A DNA stretch of 64,000 bases from Blastomyces gilchristii SLH14081 (GCF_000003855.2 NW_003101664.1:1054878-1118877), one strand, 5' to 3'; numbered from the stretch's first letter, positions 10,115 through 22,005 are shown. Translations and numbers: made by a program. The notes: a model not told the origin generated them from the letters alone.

Positions 10115-11868
10115 ATGACAGCCCAAAAACGCAGGCGTTCATCAATCGAAAACCTAGAACGAGCCATGAAAAATATAAAATTATCTCCACTGACAACAGG
10201 GGACCATGAGATCCCAGCGGCCTACAACTCTAGAGTTGATGATTCCTCTGTTGAGATGCAAAAGGTGCAACGTCTTCCTAACCCAGGCGTCAGCCTTGAA
10301 ACAGAAGCAGAAATGACAACAACCAATTGCAACCTTTCGGCCGCGGAGGAGTTGGAAAATAATAAAGGTGAAATGGAGGTTTCCGAGCCGACAACACCGT
10401 AGTTCGTGATCCTAGAAACTTGCAAAGCTGGAGTTGTTGTTAACCGAGGTGAAAACTACTCCATCGAGATCAAGGACGTGAAAGTTCCTGAGCCAGGTGC
10501 GTTGCCCTTTAGTGTAATGTACATGTATCAGGGAAAGGAAACCTGACTTATGCTTACCTGTCTATGTTTTAATCTTCGTAGGAGCGGACGAAGTCTTAGT
10601 CAAGATCAAATTGTTCCGTGTCTGCTCCGGCGATATCCATTGCCTGAAGGGGAGGGCTGCCTTGGTCCACAACGCTGACAATGGCGTGGAGTCGGCAGGA
10701 CACGAAGGTGTCGGTGTGGTGGTAAAGATTGGGTCTCACTTGAAGGGTATCAAACTTGGAGCCCGGGTGGGAATCGGCCTCCTCTGGCGATATAACTACT
10801 GGGGTACAAATGATCGGAGTAAACGACGCGAATCTATTCTTCTAACTGGAATAGATGTGCCAGGTAGGTGTCTTCTATTCATTTTCACTTTAATTTTAAC
10901 AAAGATACCCGGAGATTAACGTTTGTTCTGTATCCACAGGCACATTTCAGCAGTACATAACTCTCCCCGGGAGCTCCATAATCTGGATTCCAGATGGGGT
11001 GTCCGACGAAACTGCCGCAGTAAGTAACTCTGTCCTCGCTCGCATTCCACCATAACGTTTACCCATGAAGCTCTGGACTGAAATGATTTAAAGTGCTTAA
11101 TGTGCTGCGGCGGTCCGATATACGAAGCCTTGCACAGGTCGGGCTACTCCAAAGGAGATTGGGCTTTAATCGCTACCGGCACTATCGCCCAAAAGATCCT
11201 GGCCGCCCAAATCGCGAATGCCAAGGGATTAAGACCTACTGTATTCGCTGACCATAGCCAGAAAGACTTGTGTCTCAAAATGGGGGTCAAGTACTTCGTG
11301 GCTAAGGGATCAGACCAGAACAACAAAATCTTGGAGCTAATTGGCGTTGACGACCAGTATAAGTCGTATTCCTTGCACGCACATGGCTCAAAGATGGACA
11401 ATCATCTACGCGGTAAGCGTGGCGGCCCCGTGACTGTCCCAGCTCATCTTTGTAAGTGACCGTCGTTCAAATATGCAGTTTATTAGTGGCTGTTGCTAAC
11501 AGTGAACCTGTCTGTTGAAGTCGATAACCCATATGGAGGCTCGGGGGTTTACCTCGCGACGCAACGTGATGACGACGAACCCCCTCCGTACATGTACAAT
11601 ATGATTTTGGCGACCATATACTATACAAACAAAGTCCTCAGGTTAGTAGCAAAGGTAAGGCCACTTCATCCTGCTTTTTCTCTTTTTATCCTTCCCAGTG
11701 TATCAACCAGACAGCTAGCTAACAATACCTCTTTTTTCAAACGCCATAATTTAGAAACTTGTGACCGCCGCGTACAAAAAGCGGCCTTTCGACGAACTAC
11801 CAAAAGCCATTCGCGATGTGGAATCTCAGCAGGTGCAGGAGTGTGTACTCTTGGATTTTGATATGTGA
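10115..11868 (+). CDS. Divergent alcohol dehydrogenase-like protein, probable pseudoenzyme
   Basis: Seven exons can be joined in frame: 10115-10367, 10416-10496, 10582-10863, 10940-11019, 11094-11451, 11521-11654, 11755-11868, giving 433 residues. After an unrelated charged N-terminal extension of about 85 residues, the order follows class ADH1-type medium-chain dehydrogenases: EPGADEVLVKIKLF, VCSGDIHCLKG, AGHEGVGVVVKIGSH, GTFQQYITLPG, LMCCGGPIYEALHRSG, and a C-terminal KKRPFDELPKAI...VLLDFDM. The three catalytic-zinc positions (Cys, His, Cys) are kept. The four structural-zinc cysteines are gone (segment WRYNYWGTNDRSKRRE), the glycine-rich NAD motif reads ATGTIAQ, and part of the Rossmann domain after ILELIG appears missing. 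The first intron (48 nt, GTGAAA...TAG) is needed to skip a TAG at 10400. Intact frames despite lost motifs argue for a retained pseudoenzyme; a young pseudogene is the alternative. Confidence 0.65.
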
Positions 11869-12545
11869 TTCCATTCACCCGCTTAACTAGATTCACGCGA
11901 GTCACTTTCAGGCGCTCCTACTTCCCCAGAGTTGATTTTTGGTTACCACGAAAGCCGCCAGGGGGTCCGTATTTCAGTGGCAGTTGAGATCATTTTGAAG
12001 TCAGCTCTATTATCTTGACGATATATGCCCTCGGGGATTTCCAGGTTTCAACAGATTCAAACATTTTGTCAAATTGCCTTTCTTTGATGTAAGATTCAAG
12101 AATAAGTTGCACAATATAATCTGCTTAATATCAACTTTGCAAATCCATAGGTTAGCTGCAAGCTATGTTAATCAAGTGGAATTCCGTTAATGAAGTGATG
12201 TTCTTTATCTCCTCCTTTGGTGTCTAGAACCAATTTTCACCTTTTTCATCGCTATTAAATGGAGCAGCGCATGTTAAATACCGAGTGAGTGCTCCTTAAA
12301 CATCTTAAATCGAGCTATGAAATCGCTGCATATCGCCTTCAAGTCTACCTACATATACACGTTTAGGCATGAACTCGTGAACACATTAATCATTGGGGAA
12401 AAGCCGCATCCACAAGAAGCAAAGGCAGGGACATCAAAGAGAATCTGAATGAACAATATCCAGCAAATAAAATCCGAAACACCACCCCTCCTCCCAAAAA
12501 GCCCACAGTGAACCAACCAACAACCAACACCACACAACCAACTAG
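11869..12545. other. Convergent 3' intergenic region
   Basis: Lies between the ends of the ADH-like gene and the LPMO gene. No coding frame is supported and no repeat stands out. Confidence 0.5.
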
Positions 12546-13403
12546 TTAACACTTATCCACCGGCTCTGGCAACTTCAGCTCATACTCACCGTCACCTTCC
12601 GCCACATCGGGTCCGGGATTCGGATACTTGAGCTCGAAATCCGTCTCGGGCGTCTGGCACCCGTTATCTAGATTCGCGAACAGGAAGCTCGGGCGTTCGT
12701 TAAAAGACACTGTTTCCGGTCCGGTTGCTGTGCTACTATTGTTGGCGCTGCTGTTGGCGGTAGAATTGCCAGATGCACAACCGCCGCCACATGTGCATAC
12801 ACATTCGCCTGCATCCCGACGGCTGTGCTCGTTACTATTCCCCCAGTCTGAACGCACCGTCGCAACAGCCGGCTGTTCCCCCGCCGCCCCGGTAATCTCC
12901 ACAGCTGAACAAAGCATATTAAATTCCCGCTCCCGGTTAATCCATGTCCACGCGAACACCTGCACGCCAACAGGCGTATCCCCGGGAACTCTAAAGTCAA
13001 ACGTCTGCTTCGTCGGGTCCGTCCCGCCATGCCGGTGCGGGCAATTGCCTTCCAAACTCTTCACTACTTTCCACGTCGCGCCCTTGTCGGTGCTGAATCC
13101 TACCTGGCATGAGCCGCCGTAGTGGTTCCCTGAGCCTGTGAGACTGAAGTTTTGCACGGATCCCGCTGGCCAGGATGCAACGGGCTGGCCTTGTGGGGTG
13201 TCCAAGTGATCGAGATAGCCCTTGCAGGGGAAGGGAGTGCTGCGGCCGCAGCAGTTATAGGGATAGTCGAGGTAGGGGTCCGGTGGAGTGGTTACGTGCG
13301 GGTTGTTGGCAGCCCCGAAGGGTGGTGGGTTATATAGTTGCATATGAGCCCGCACAAGAGTGGCTAGGCCGATGATGCGGAAGGTGATGATCGATGAGAG
13401 CAT
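12546..13403 (-). CDS. AA11 lytic polysaccharide monooxygenase, secreted
   Basis: Single exon, 285 residues. A hydrophobic signal peptide ends at Ala19, so the mature chain starts with His20 (AHMQLYNPPPFG), the first histidine of the copper-binding histidine brace. The second brace histidine is in TGSGNHYGGSCQVGF. The order PYNCCGR, PCKGYL, NHYGGSCQ, GNCPHRHGG and VFAWTWINREREFNMLC is that of family AA11, copper enzymes that oxidatively cut chitin. A Cys/Ser/Asn-rich linker (CVCTCGGGC, then SANNSS) leads to a C-terminal segment with RPSFLFANLDNGC and a final Cys. The role is chitin breakdown or wall remodelling outside the cell. The start is the only ATG that gives the signal peptide. Confidence 0.9.
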   Translation of the reverse strand: MLSSIITFRIIGLATLVRAHMQLYNPPPFGAANNPHVTTPPDPYLDYPYNCCGRSTPFPCKGYLDHLDTPQGQPVASWPAGSVQNFSLTGSGNHYGGSCQVGFSTDKGATWKVVKSLEGNCPHRHGGTDPTKQTFDFRVPGDTPVGVQVFAWTWINREREFNMLCSAVEITGAAGEQPAVATVRSDWGNSNEHSRRDAGECVCTCGGGCASGNSTANSSANNSSTATGPETVSFNERPSFLFANLDNGCQTPETDFELKYPNPGPDVAEGDGEYELKLPEPVDKC

Positions 13404-13992
13404 CCTCCCGCTCGATCTATTGTTTGACTTGGCTGTCTATGCCTTGAAGCTTGTTTTTGAGAGAAAATGCAAGGCAGTGAGTGGTAACAAAAAAGGGCTT
13501 TGTATGTATCGCGTTAGAGATGCGGTGTTATGGCTTTACTTCAGAGAGCTGAGGCTGCAGAAGGCTAACGTAGATGAGGTGTTTTGGAAAACGGATAAAG
13601 TATGAACATACAAAGAGGATCGATCTCTGAAGAACCTTGGAAAATGAAGACAGAAGTTTCAGTTTAATATTTCTTTTGTTTATTCACCAGAAGGCCAATA
13701 AACAATAGAGTCTCGACAAAGTGAATGAAACAGTTACCCCTGAAACTCCGGCCTGAATGTCAATAGAAGCAGCACCTTGAAACACGCGACATATATGCAG
13801 AAAAATACATTAACAATGTATGTATATATCTTAATATCATATGTAGTTTCATCAACACTTGCTCATTAGTGAATGTATAAATGATCAAATGTTAGATGTG
13901 GGGAAATAAATATCAGCAGCATTCTCAGCGCGCGCTGTCTATATATATATATATATAAACTAACATACCATCTACCTATCGATTTTCCATGC
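13404..13992. other. Intergenic, LPMO promoter and pus7 3' flank
   Basis: Contains a short TATA repeat at about 13940-13958 close to the pus7 stop. No coding frame is supported. Confidence 0.5.
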
Positions 13993-16603
13993 TTATCTTC
14001 CTCCGAAATCGGGCTTGTAGGTCTTGACGCCGCCATCTTTCATCAACTCGCGTAGAGCCATGGTCGCATACTGGCTAGATCCCAACTGTAATTTTATAAT
14101 CACTGCCAATTTATCAGCAGCCTCTTTGTCTGCTGGTCCTGCAATCTCTTCGTGGCCATTCCTAGACTCCTTAAGCCGATCAAGATCCGTCTGTACAAAC
14201 TGCTCATCATCCTTCGTATACGCCTTCACCTCGAACGAATACGCCTCACCAGGCTTGCTAAGCAGCTTCCGATACCCACCGCTCAAACTGATATCCTTCC
14301 AGCTCCTTCGCATATCGAAGGGGTCTAGCTTACCGCCCCGCTCACTACCCATGAACTGCTTGTAGAAGGCTGTCATCTCGTTGTCCGGATACAAGATGTC
14401 AAAGCCCGGCAGCGGCAAGACGATGTCGAAAATGGTATATCTCCCACTAGCAGCCTCTTCCGCAGTCAAGGCCCGCGCACGCTCGAACATCTCGTCGGCC
14501 GCGTTGGCACTATCGCCCGCGTCAGGTAGCACGACCACGTCACCATCTGCATCAAATTCTTCAACTACAGCAGCTGCACCCACCCCGTCTTTTTCTTTGA
14601 AGTCGTTGATGAGCACGAGGTCGCCGGCGACTACCTTATCGCCGTACAACCGCCAGCGATGGCTCGCCGCAAAATTCCACACAAGTGATTGGTATGCGTG
14701 AACGTACATAAGACGGAGGCCGCGCGGGATGGTTCCCAGCGCACCAAAATAGTCATTTTTATTACGGCCCAGGTGTCTGATGATATTAGACTCGGCGGAA
14801 AATTTGCGAGGGAGCTTATCAAGTGCTGGGTTGGATTTCCCGGTTGTCTGAAAGATGTGAATCCCCTCTGCGCGCGCGATGTCGTCGGCGCTGATGAGCG
14901 TTTTCGACCCCTGTGCATTGGCTTGTGTCTGGGACTGTGACGCTGCGAGGGCCTGTGGATTAAAATGTAATATGCACTCGCAGGCACCCTTGAAGTCACC
15001 CTGCAGCATCTTCAGTCCCACAGTATCAGTCCGGGTGGAGAAAGTCCCAAAACGCTGCAGGCCGTAGTAGTTGAAGTAACCCCGTTCCCGAAGGTCTCGA
15101 AGAGACTGGGATACAATCTTAGTAGCCTTTGAAACTGCATTGGGCAACCCCTCTTCTTTCAGGTCAAAGGGAAATTGACAGTCGCGAAGAGTGATTATAA
15201 ATTCGTTCCCGTTCAAGTCGCCAAGTTCAAGGCGATTTGTGCGGTACTCGAAGTCACCAACGGCTGCGTTCCGCAGCGATTTGCCAACGTTCAGCAATCG
15301 GTCCGCATATATGCGATAGGCACTGGCACGCTGGACGGTTACCCCACGTCTATCCTTGGTCCCAGCAAATCCGAACTGCTTTGCATTCATTTTCATCTGA
15401 CGAGCTAGAAACGTCACGACTTCCATGGTATCCTTGTTCTCCTTGTAGATAGTGAAATGCAAGTGCTCCCCGCCTAACTCGCTCCAACCCAATTTCCCCC
15501 GGAGGGGATCCCTTCCACCCCTACCGCCACGCGACTGGACACCCTTGCGCGATACGGGAATCGCAGTTATTACCATGGCGCCATCGTTGTCCGTAGTCGA
15601 TTCTAGGCGAGAGGCGAATATGCGACGGATAGCTTGGTGTATTTTTGTACGGAGGTCCTTGTCTGTAATTACATCCGACTTTACACGGCCAATATCACTT
15701 GCTTTGGCCGTGGGTTGGGAGAGAGCGCGACTGTGTAAGAGAATGATTTGCTGAGCGGTTTCGGTGCCGAAATATTCTTCAAGGAGTTTCCTGTCCTCAT
15801 CCGATAGCTAGAGAGTAGGAATGTTAAATATTTTGCGATAACAGGAACTTTAATTTGAATTTACATATCCTCACCTCAAATGTGGGTTTCTCCGGAGCAG
15901 TTGCCTCTGGAGCGCCTGTTCCCACAGTCTCTTTCTTGTCATCCTCTGTTCCTCTAGCAGCTTCTTTGTTCTGAGTGTTTTCAGATGCAGCGGTGGTGGG
16001 TTTTGGAGGCTCTGAACTAGCAGTGGCAGTTTTGAAAGACTGGGGCAGATCGAGATTTTCTAAGTGCAGAACCTTGCCTGATGGGAGAATTTCATTGACC
16101 AGGAAGTCAGTATACCTGCAAATTAACAAGACGAACCAATTAGCGCTCCTCATGTAAGAGTTGATTACAAGTTTTTGTTGCAGAGGGAATTCGAAATTGA
16201 AGGTATACCTTTTCTTCAATATGCCCGAAAAACCAGGGAGATGCGGGCTGACAAAATCGGTGATGCCGACCTCCGCCTCTTTCAGCGCCTGGACATCCTT
16301 ACTGTCCAATGCGGCGGGAGACTGCAATGCAGAAACAGGGGCAATTGGAGAATTGGAATCCACATCGTTTGAGATTTTCACGCGTTTGCGGGGGAATTCT
16401 TCTTCGTCTGGGATTTCTCGACCCATGACTACGCGTGCGACTGCCGCAGATCGCAACCGCTGGCTGTTGTGGGAGAAGAAGGATTGAGAGCTGCGTGATA
16501 GAAGGAATATATACGGAATTCTCGTGCTAGTCTGTATAGTAGCTAAATGGAACCTCGATGAGGCCAAAATGCGGGGGAAGTTGTTCATCAACGAGGGGTT
16601 CAA
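13993..16603 (-). CDS. pus7: tRNA pseudouridine synthase D family protein (Pus7-like)
   Basis: Three exons, 16209-16603, 15875-16115 and 13993-15807, give 816 residues. TruD/Pus7 enzymes convert uridine to pseudouridine in tRNA, snRNA and mRNA. The catalytic aspartate lies in FAGTKDRRGVTVQ; other family landmarks are YTDFLVNEI, LHFTIYKENKDTMEV, NYYGLQRFGT and the long insert before PLPGFDILYPDNEM. The first 59 residues before a second in-frame Met (MGREIPDEEEFPRKRVK, about 16426) are Ser/Arg-rich and could target mitochondria, while the second start would give a protein with a basic nuclear-type segment PRKRVK. Two start codons could therefore supply two compartments. The upstream GNAT gene is on the same strand, only about 130 bases from this start. 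Confidence 0.93.
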
Positions 16604-16732
16604 TAATGATGTTGAGTGACCGAATATATCTCTGATGCCAAGACATCCAAATTGCCGTTTTGAGAAATCTACTTCAAGATGTCTATTATATATACATACA
16701 TAACTACATATATCTACATACTCTGTGTATAT

Positions 16733-17685
16733 CTAGGTTTTACACAGCGGGGCACGCAATGTCGATATAATATCATCTGCTTCAAGGGCTATTCTCTTGT
16801 TCTTTTCTTTCTCCTTCTCCTCCTCCTTCTTCCGCTCCACCTCCGTCGCCCTTTCAAACCAGCTCTCCTCAGCGCTCAGTCCCCGCGGCTCCCATAGCAT
16901 CATGGCCACCCATTCGCTTCCCATGAACTCCACCTTTCCCAGGTCGCGGAATCCTAGTTTCTTATATAGGCCTCTCCCCATGAGACTAGGCTCTAGCCCC
17001 ACGGGTACATTCTCCGCCTTCCCGTGCTCAATCCCCCACTGCACCAGCATCTTCCCAACCCCCCTCCGTTGATAGCTGGGGTGAATTGCGAGAATGCCCA
17101 CGTACCAAAGTTCCGGGAAAATGTCTGACGGGAAGTTGCCGGCCGTTACTGAAACGTAAGTCTGCATCCTGGAATTATCGATTGCTCTGTTTTGGTTGAA
17201 GATGTCGGCGTATCGTAGCTGTATGTTCAGCAGGCGTCTCTCTAACCCTGTGGATTGGCATGTTTAGAACAATGCCGTGGTGAGTGAGATGGAGCATATG
17301 CGCATGCATGTATATGGAAGAGTATTTACGAACACCACCCGCGACTTTCTTTTTCCTCCTTCCATCTCCTGGCAGCTGGAGAGTCACCGACGCGTTTCCA
17401 GGCGCAGTAGCCCACAACTTTCCCTCCTCGTCCACTGCCCTGGCAATGCGCCTGACCCTGTTCTGTCCCTATCTCATCTTCGGGGTCGGTGGCAGCCACA
17501 TACAGGACCCATCCAGGCGACGAGAACCGTATCCCCGTTCGTAGCAGGAAATTAGCCCGGTATTCGGAATAGTACTTCACCCGGTTTGGAGCGAGATAGG
17601 CCCAGACTTCATCATGAAGCATCGCATCGGCCACAATTGTAGCGACATCCGGGATGTCCGCTGCTTCGAGTGGGCGTATATGCAT
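16733..17685 (-). CDS. GNAT-family N-acetyltransferase
   Basis: Two exons, 17334-17685 and 16733-17247, total 288 residues. The acetyl-CoA-binding motif is HPSYQRRGVGKMLVQWG, preceded by ELWYVGILAI (strand beta 4) and followed by PSLMGRGLYKKLGF, as in GNAT proteins. The N-terminus IRPLEAADIPDVATIVADA is the usual first helix. The substrate cannot be told. The intron starts with a rare donor, GTTCGT, chosen because it is the one that keeps frame into LERRLLNIQLRYADIF; the nearby GTAAAT would shift frame. Its stop lies about 130 bases upstream of the pus7 start on the same strand. Confidence 0.85.
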
Positions 17686-19166
17686 TTCTTTGTTCGCTGC
17701 GCGGCCTGGAGGATTCGAACAGGTTGTTCATGTTCGTGATGGATTTGACTTCATGAGGAGCGCTCTGTAGATCATCCTTCAACGGCTGAGCTAGGCTAGA
17801 AGGATGAGTCCTCCGCCCTTTACTCGCAGGGTAAATAAAATACGAAGCGAACCCTTGGATCTGGGGTGCATTGCTAATGGACCAGCATCAGGCATCAGCG
17901 ATTCTCATATGGGTTTTGCTGAAGAATCCCACCACACTCCTGTCGCGACACCATTTACTGTGGATAATGGATTTCTGAACATATATCTGGTCCCAAGACC
18001 GGTGATATAAGTCACACCTGCCCGTATCGTTACGGACGAAAGAAATGCTGGACCTCGGCAGGATTGGATTTCCCACGCTGTTGAGAAAGCCAGCGAACTA
18101 CTTCGCGAGAAAGCTAAAAAAGCCACTTTCGTGACGGGTGCATCATCAATCAAGCGATTCAATTGTTCGGTTATTTCTATTTCCAACTCCACACATCAAA
18201 CGAATCCGCCGGCCCGGGACCAATTGTCCCATTGACCGTTTCACGCGCCAAACCTCCGCCAAACCTTCTCTAAGAGCAGAAGGTCTATGCTGCGATTCAC
18301 GAGAGTCTGTTGGTAACGCCACCAGCCACGGGCCTCTGCCGCTCATTATTCATATGACCTGACGTCTCCAAGTCTTCACCATGTTGTCAATAATGTCGAA
18401 TCATGACGGGCGCCCGTCACGCTGACGCTTCGGCCCCACGCCCACCCTAACTCGCCAAACTTTTCTCCTTTCATGGTAGACACTCCGGAGCTGCCAAGCG
18501 GTTTGCCGAATGACACGCAACCCAAGAACTGGAAAAGCCTAGCGATGAAGATCATGCTGTTTAAGCTAATGAGAGGTTCTCTTTGCCGAAATCCGTTCCT
18601 TCAAGAATCAAAGCTCCAACTGGCTGCTAGCCGGCGGGCGGGTGGGTAGGGAGGTTGTTCGGCATTTCCTGAGCATCGACTGGACCCTCTAGTCCTAGTG
18701 TCAGCTTGAACCCTCATTCTGGTCAGACGTTCAACCACATGGCCGACAAGGCGTTTTCTACACGATTCCTTTTGGCTGTGTTCGTCTACGGACGTATCTC
18801 ACTGGGCTCGTTGGATTCGGTCTGTCCAATCCTTCCGTTTCACATTTTGCTTCTAGCCAGCAAGGTGGGCGAGCCGTGCTTTGCTAGCTACAGCAATTGA
18901 AGCGGACTTTGCAAAATGGGGTAGTTAAATATAAAACTTCAAGAGAGCCGGTGCCTCTTGAATTCCTTTCTTGCTCAGTCAGGGAAATTGTTGATTTTAA
19001 TTGCTGCTGGTTTTTTTCTTTCCAATAACTATCTCTGTCGAACATCGTTTAACGTAACTCGGAGATTTTGCTTTTGTTCTAGTTGCTCTCGCTCAGCGTT
19101 AAAGAATCTTCATAAAATTCTGCACCCTATTCAATTATACAGTTCACCACTTTGAAGCACCGCCTT
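17686..19166. other. Gene-poor interval with a coding relic
   Basis: Apart from the relic at 17804-18240 no gene is supported. On the right side (18700-19166) there are only short unrelated frames; this is the promoter side of the carotenoid oxygenase gene. Confidence 0.45.
17804..18240 (+). pseudogene. Relic of an unidentified protein-coding gene
   Basis: One frame reads with coding-like composition from the ATG at 17804 through TVDNGFLNIYLVPRPVI, is broken by a TAA at about 18008-18010, and continues in the same frame with TPARIVTDERNAG, DWISHAVEKASELL and REKAKKATFVTG before ending. The amphipathic second part looks like real protein. I do not recognise the family. A single stop in an otherwise open frame suggests a decayed gene; an intron spanning the stop is possible but no good pair of splice sites is evident. 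Confidence 0.3.
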
Positions 19167-21142
19167 ATGACGAGTTCCCTGCGACAGGTAGTTTCTTCTA
19201 GAAAGCGCCTCACTCAGATTACTACCGCTCATACCATGGGCGCCGTGGATACTTCAACCAAGTCATCCAATGACTGGCCCAACCATCAGGGCGTATGTAT
19301 TTTACTCTCAAACTCCCCGTCCCCGGTCCACTATCAAGGCTGAGCGTTTGTGGGAGTTAGTTAGTATTTGTGTCTATCACTAACTGAAAGTAGTTCAACT
19401 CTACATACGAAGAAAGAACCCCGGTTGAGCTCAAGGTCACTGGAGACATACCTGCATGGGCAGCGGGAGTTCTATACCGCACCGGCACAGGACGCAGTGA
19501 AATAGAAACGGACCAAAGGCAAACCTTTAAGGTAGCCCACTGGTTCGATGGACTGGCTGTGGTCCATAGATTCCAAATTCTGCCACCAGATGCAACGCAT
19601 CCTTCGGTCCGCGTTTTCTATAACTCCAGAAGCTGCTGCGACGGATTGATCGAGAGGATTAGGAAGACCGGCAAAGGCAATGAGATGTCATTCGCCGCTA
19701 AATATGACCCCTGCACCAGCTATTTCCAGAAGGCTATGTCTCTGTTTCGACCTGCGCCGCCAAAGACACCTGGAGCAGATCAGCAATCCATGTCCATTAC
19801 CCTATCGGTCAATTTCCCTGGCCTCAGCAGCAGCACGACTACACAGAAGACCTCTGGACATGCCTCTGGCATACACACATTAACCAACAAGACAGACGCC
19901 GCGGTCTTTCAAACCCTAGACCCTGAAACTCTAGAACCCATCGGCTTAGCCTCACAGCAAGTCCTTCACCCCGCCTTAAAAGGCCCCATATCCGCCGCCC
20001 ACGCCAAGTCAGACCCGGCCACAGGCGATGTCTACAATTTCAACCTGGAACTGGGCAAGTGCCCAATCTATCGCATCTTCCACGTCTCAGCCGCCACGGG
20101 CAAAACCTCCGTCCTGGCAACTCTCACCAATGCACGCGCCGCGTACCTGCATTCCCTCTTCCTCACAGAACACTACGTTATTCTCTGCGTCTGGAACTCC
20201 TACTTTACCGCAGGTGGCCTGGCAATTCTCTGGCACAAGAACATTGTCGACGCCATTGCCGACTACGACCCCTCCAAGAAATCCACTTGGTATGTCATCG
20301 ACCGCCGCCCTACCGATCAGGGTGGCAGGGGCCTCGTAGCTACCTATAAAAGCGACCCATTCTTCTGCTTCCACACGGTCAACGCGTACGAGGAGCCGTC
20401 GCCTGATGGCAGTGGGGACATCGACATCGTCGCAGACCTAACCACTTACAACAACCTCGATATAATCAAACGCTTCTACCTCTCAAACATCGTCTCCACT
20501 TCCCCCAACGCCGCCAAATACGCAGCAGGAATAGACCCGGCCTCCCGCGCCATCTACAAACGGTTCCGCCTCCCATCAGTCCCAGTGCCGTCACCATCCT
20601 CATCAACGCCTACGCCATCAAAAGCATCCAAACCCAAGCGCGCCATCCTAGACTTCAAAAACGAGGCTGCTAACACCCCCGAACTCCCCACCCTAAACCC
20701 ACACTACGTCACGCGCCGTCATCGCTACGTCTACGGTGTCACGGACTCGGGCAAATCGAGCTTCCTCGACGGCCTTGTCAAGGTCGACACGGAGACCAAG
20801 CAAACCATCCATTGGAAAGAATGGGGCCAGAACCCGGGCGAGCCGATATTCGTGCAGAGACGGATAATTCCAAGACAGGAGGGCGAAAGCGGGAGTGAAA
20901 ATGACAGTGAAGACGCGGTAGGGGAAGTGGAAAAGGAAGTGGATGCTGACGTGTTTGATGAGGATGACGGCGTGCTGTTGTCCGTCGTATTGGATGGGCT
21001 GAAGGGGAAGTCGTATTTGCTTGTTCTTGACGCGAAGAATTTGAAGGAGGTTGGCAGAGCGGAGGTTGCTGGGCCCATTGGGTTCGGGTTTCATGGCACG
21101 CATGTTTCGGCGATGAGCGGAGGGAGGGGGTTGGATTATTAG
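19167..21142 (+). CDS. Carotenoid cleavage oxygenase family protein
   Basis: Two exons, 19167-19292 and 19394-21142, total 624 residues. The family uses a non-haem iron held by four histidines to cut carotenoid or apocarotenoid double bonds. The four candidate ligands are all present: His in ISAAHAKSD (about 245), YLHSLFLTEHY (about 295), CFHTVNAYE (about 369) and GFGFHGTH (about 609). Other landmarks are IPAWAAGVLYRTGTG near the N-terminus and WFDGLAVVHRF. A Ser/Pro-rich insert lies near residue 440 and an acidic one near 550. The closest group is probably the fungal torulene/apocarotenoid oxygenases (Cao-2-like), but substrate is inferred only. A second in-frame Met (MGAVDTS, about 19236) is an alternative start. 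No carotenoid synthesis genes lie nearby. Confidence 0.9.
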
Positions 21143-22005
21143 GAGTGATGGTTGCTTTTGCTACATATTTTCATCCCCTGCGAATTCCGCCTTTCTTTCA
21201 GAGGCCAAGCGGTTGAATTGGAGGGGCTTCTTTTCGAGTTTGTCTGAGCTTAGGGTTTCATCCCTTTTCTTATTTTTATTTTTTTTTTATTTTTTTTATA
21301 TTTTTTTCCCGCAAATTGGTCACTCCTCTCCACTAACGATACATGTCACGTATTCCTATTTAATAATAACGTATGATACCAGGAATGCCTTTATCAGAGC
21401 TGAAGACTTTCAGTTCACTACTAACTAGGTTATCAACGATATATTCATTATGCTATGTAACTTAATATCAACACTCAAAGCGTGCTCTCTTGCCTCCTTT
21501 CATTTTCCATTCTGGAAATTTCGCTGTTAACTGAGTTATACGGGCGAGGCTGGATATTTTGCGGATGAGAGAATTTAGATATAGTATAGAGTGCTTATGA
21601 GACATCCTCTAATATTGGTCTTCTAGGGCTTTAAGATGCGGTCGTAGCTACCCAAGGGAGAATCGCTAAGTAGCGATTTTCGACCAGCTATCTATCTACT
21701 GCAAAATGTCCAATCACTTAACATGTATGAAAAATCTAACCAGTAGACCTGCACTTGTCGCCTCACAGTGGTGCAATTTACCCTACATCCAGGCTCCCAA
21801 TTCTAGTTCTTGCTGATATACATTCCATCAAACCTTCTTGGTGCCCAAATTCAATAGAGGTGGCTGAATAGCAAGGCCGTAAGTAGACGCTGGTGCGAGG
21901 TCCCCATATCCTCAGCCAGTTACGGAGATTTCGGAGTGTTATGGTAAATATCCCGGGCATGGCGAACGAAGATTCAGACAGGTCAAGGCAATCTATGGTC
22001 ATCAC
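21143..22005. other. Convergent 3' intergenic region with T-rich tract
   Basis: Between the carotenoid oxygenase and DUF2293 gene ends. A T-rich tract (about 21270-21308) follows the oxygenase stop and may be part of its 3' flank. No gene is supported. Confidence 0.5.

Noticed and set aside
17690..17800. tRNA-like sequence on the minus strand (TAGCTCAGCCG resembling an A box, GTTCGAATCC resembling a B box)
   Set aside because: The acceptor and T stems do not pair, and the D loop would be about twice the normal length. At best it is a decayed tRNA-derived piece.
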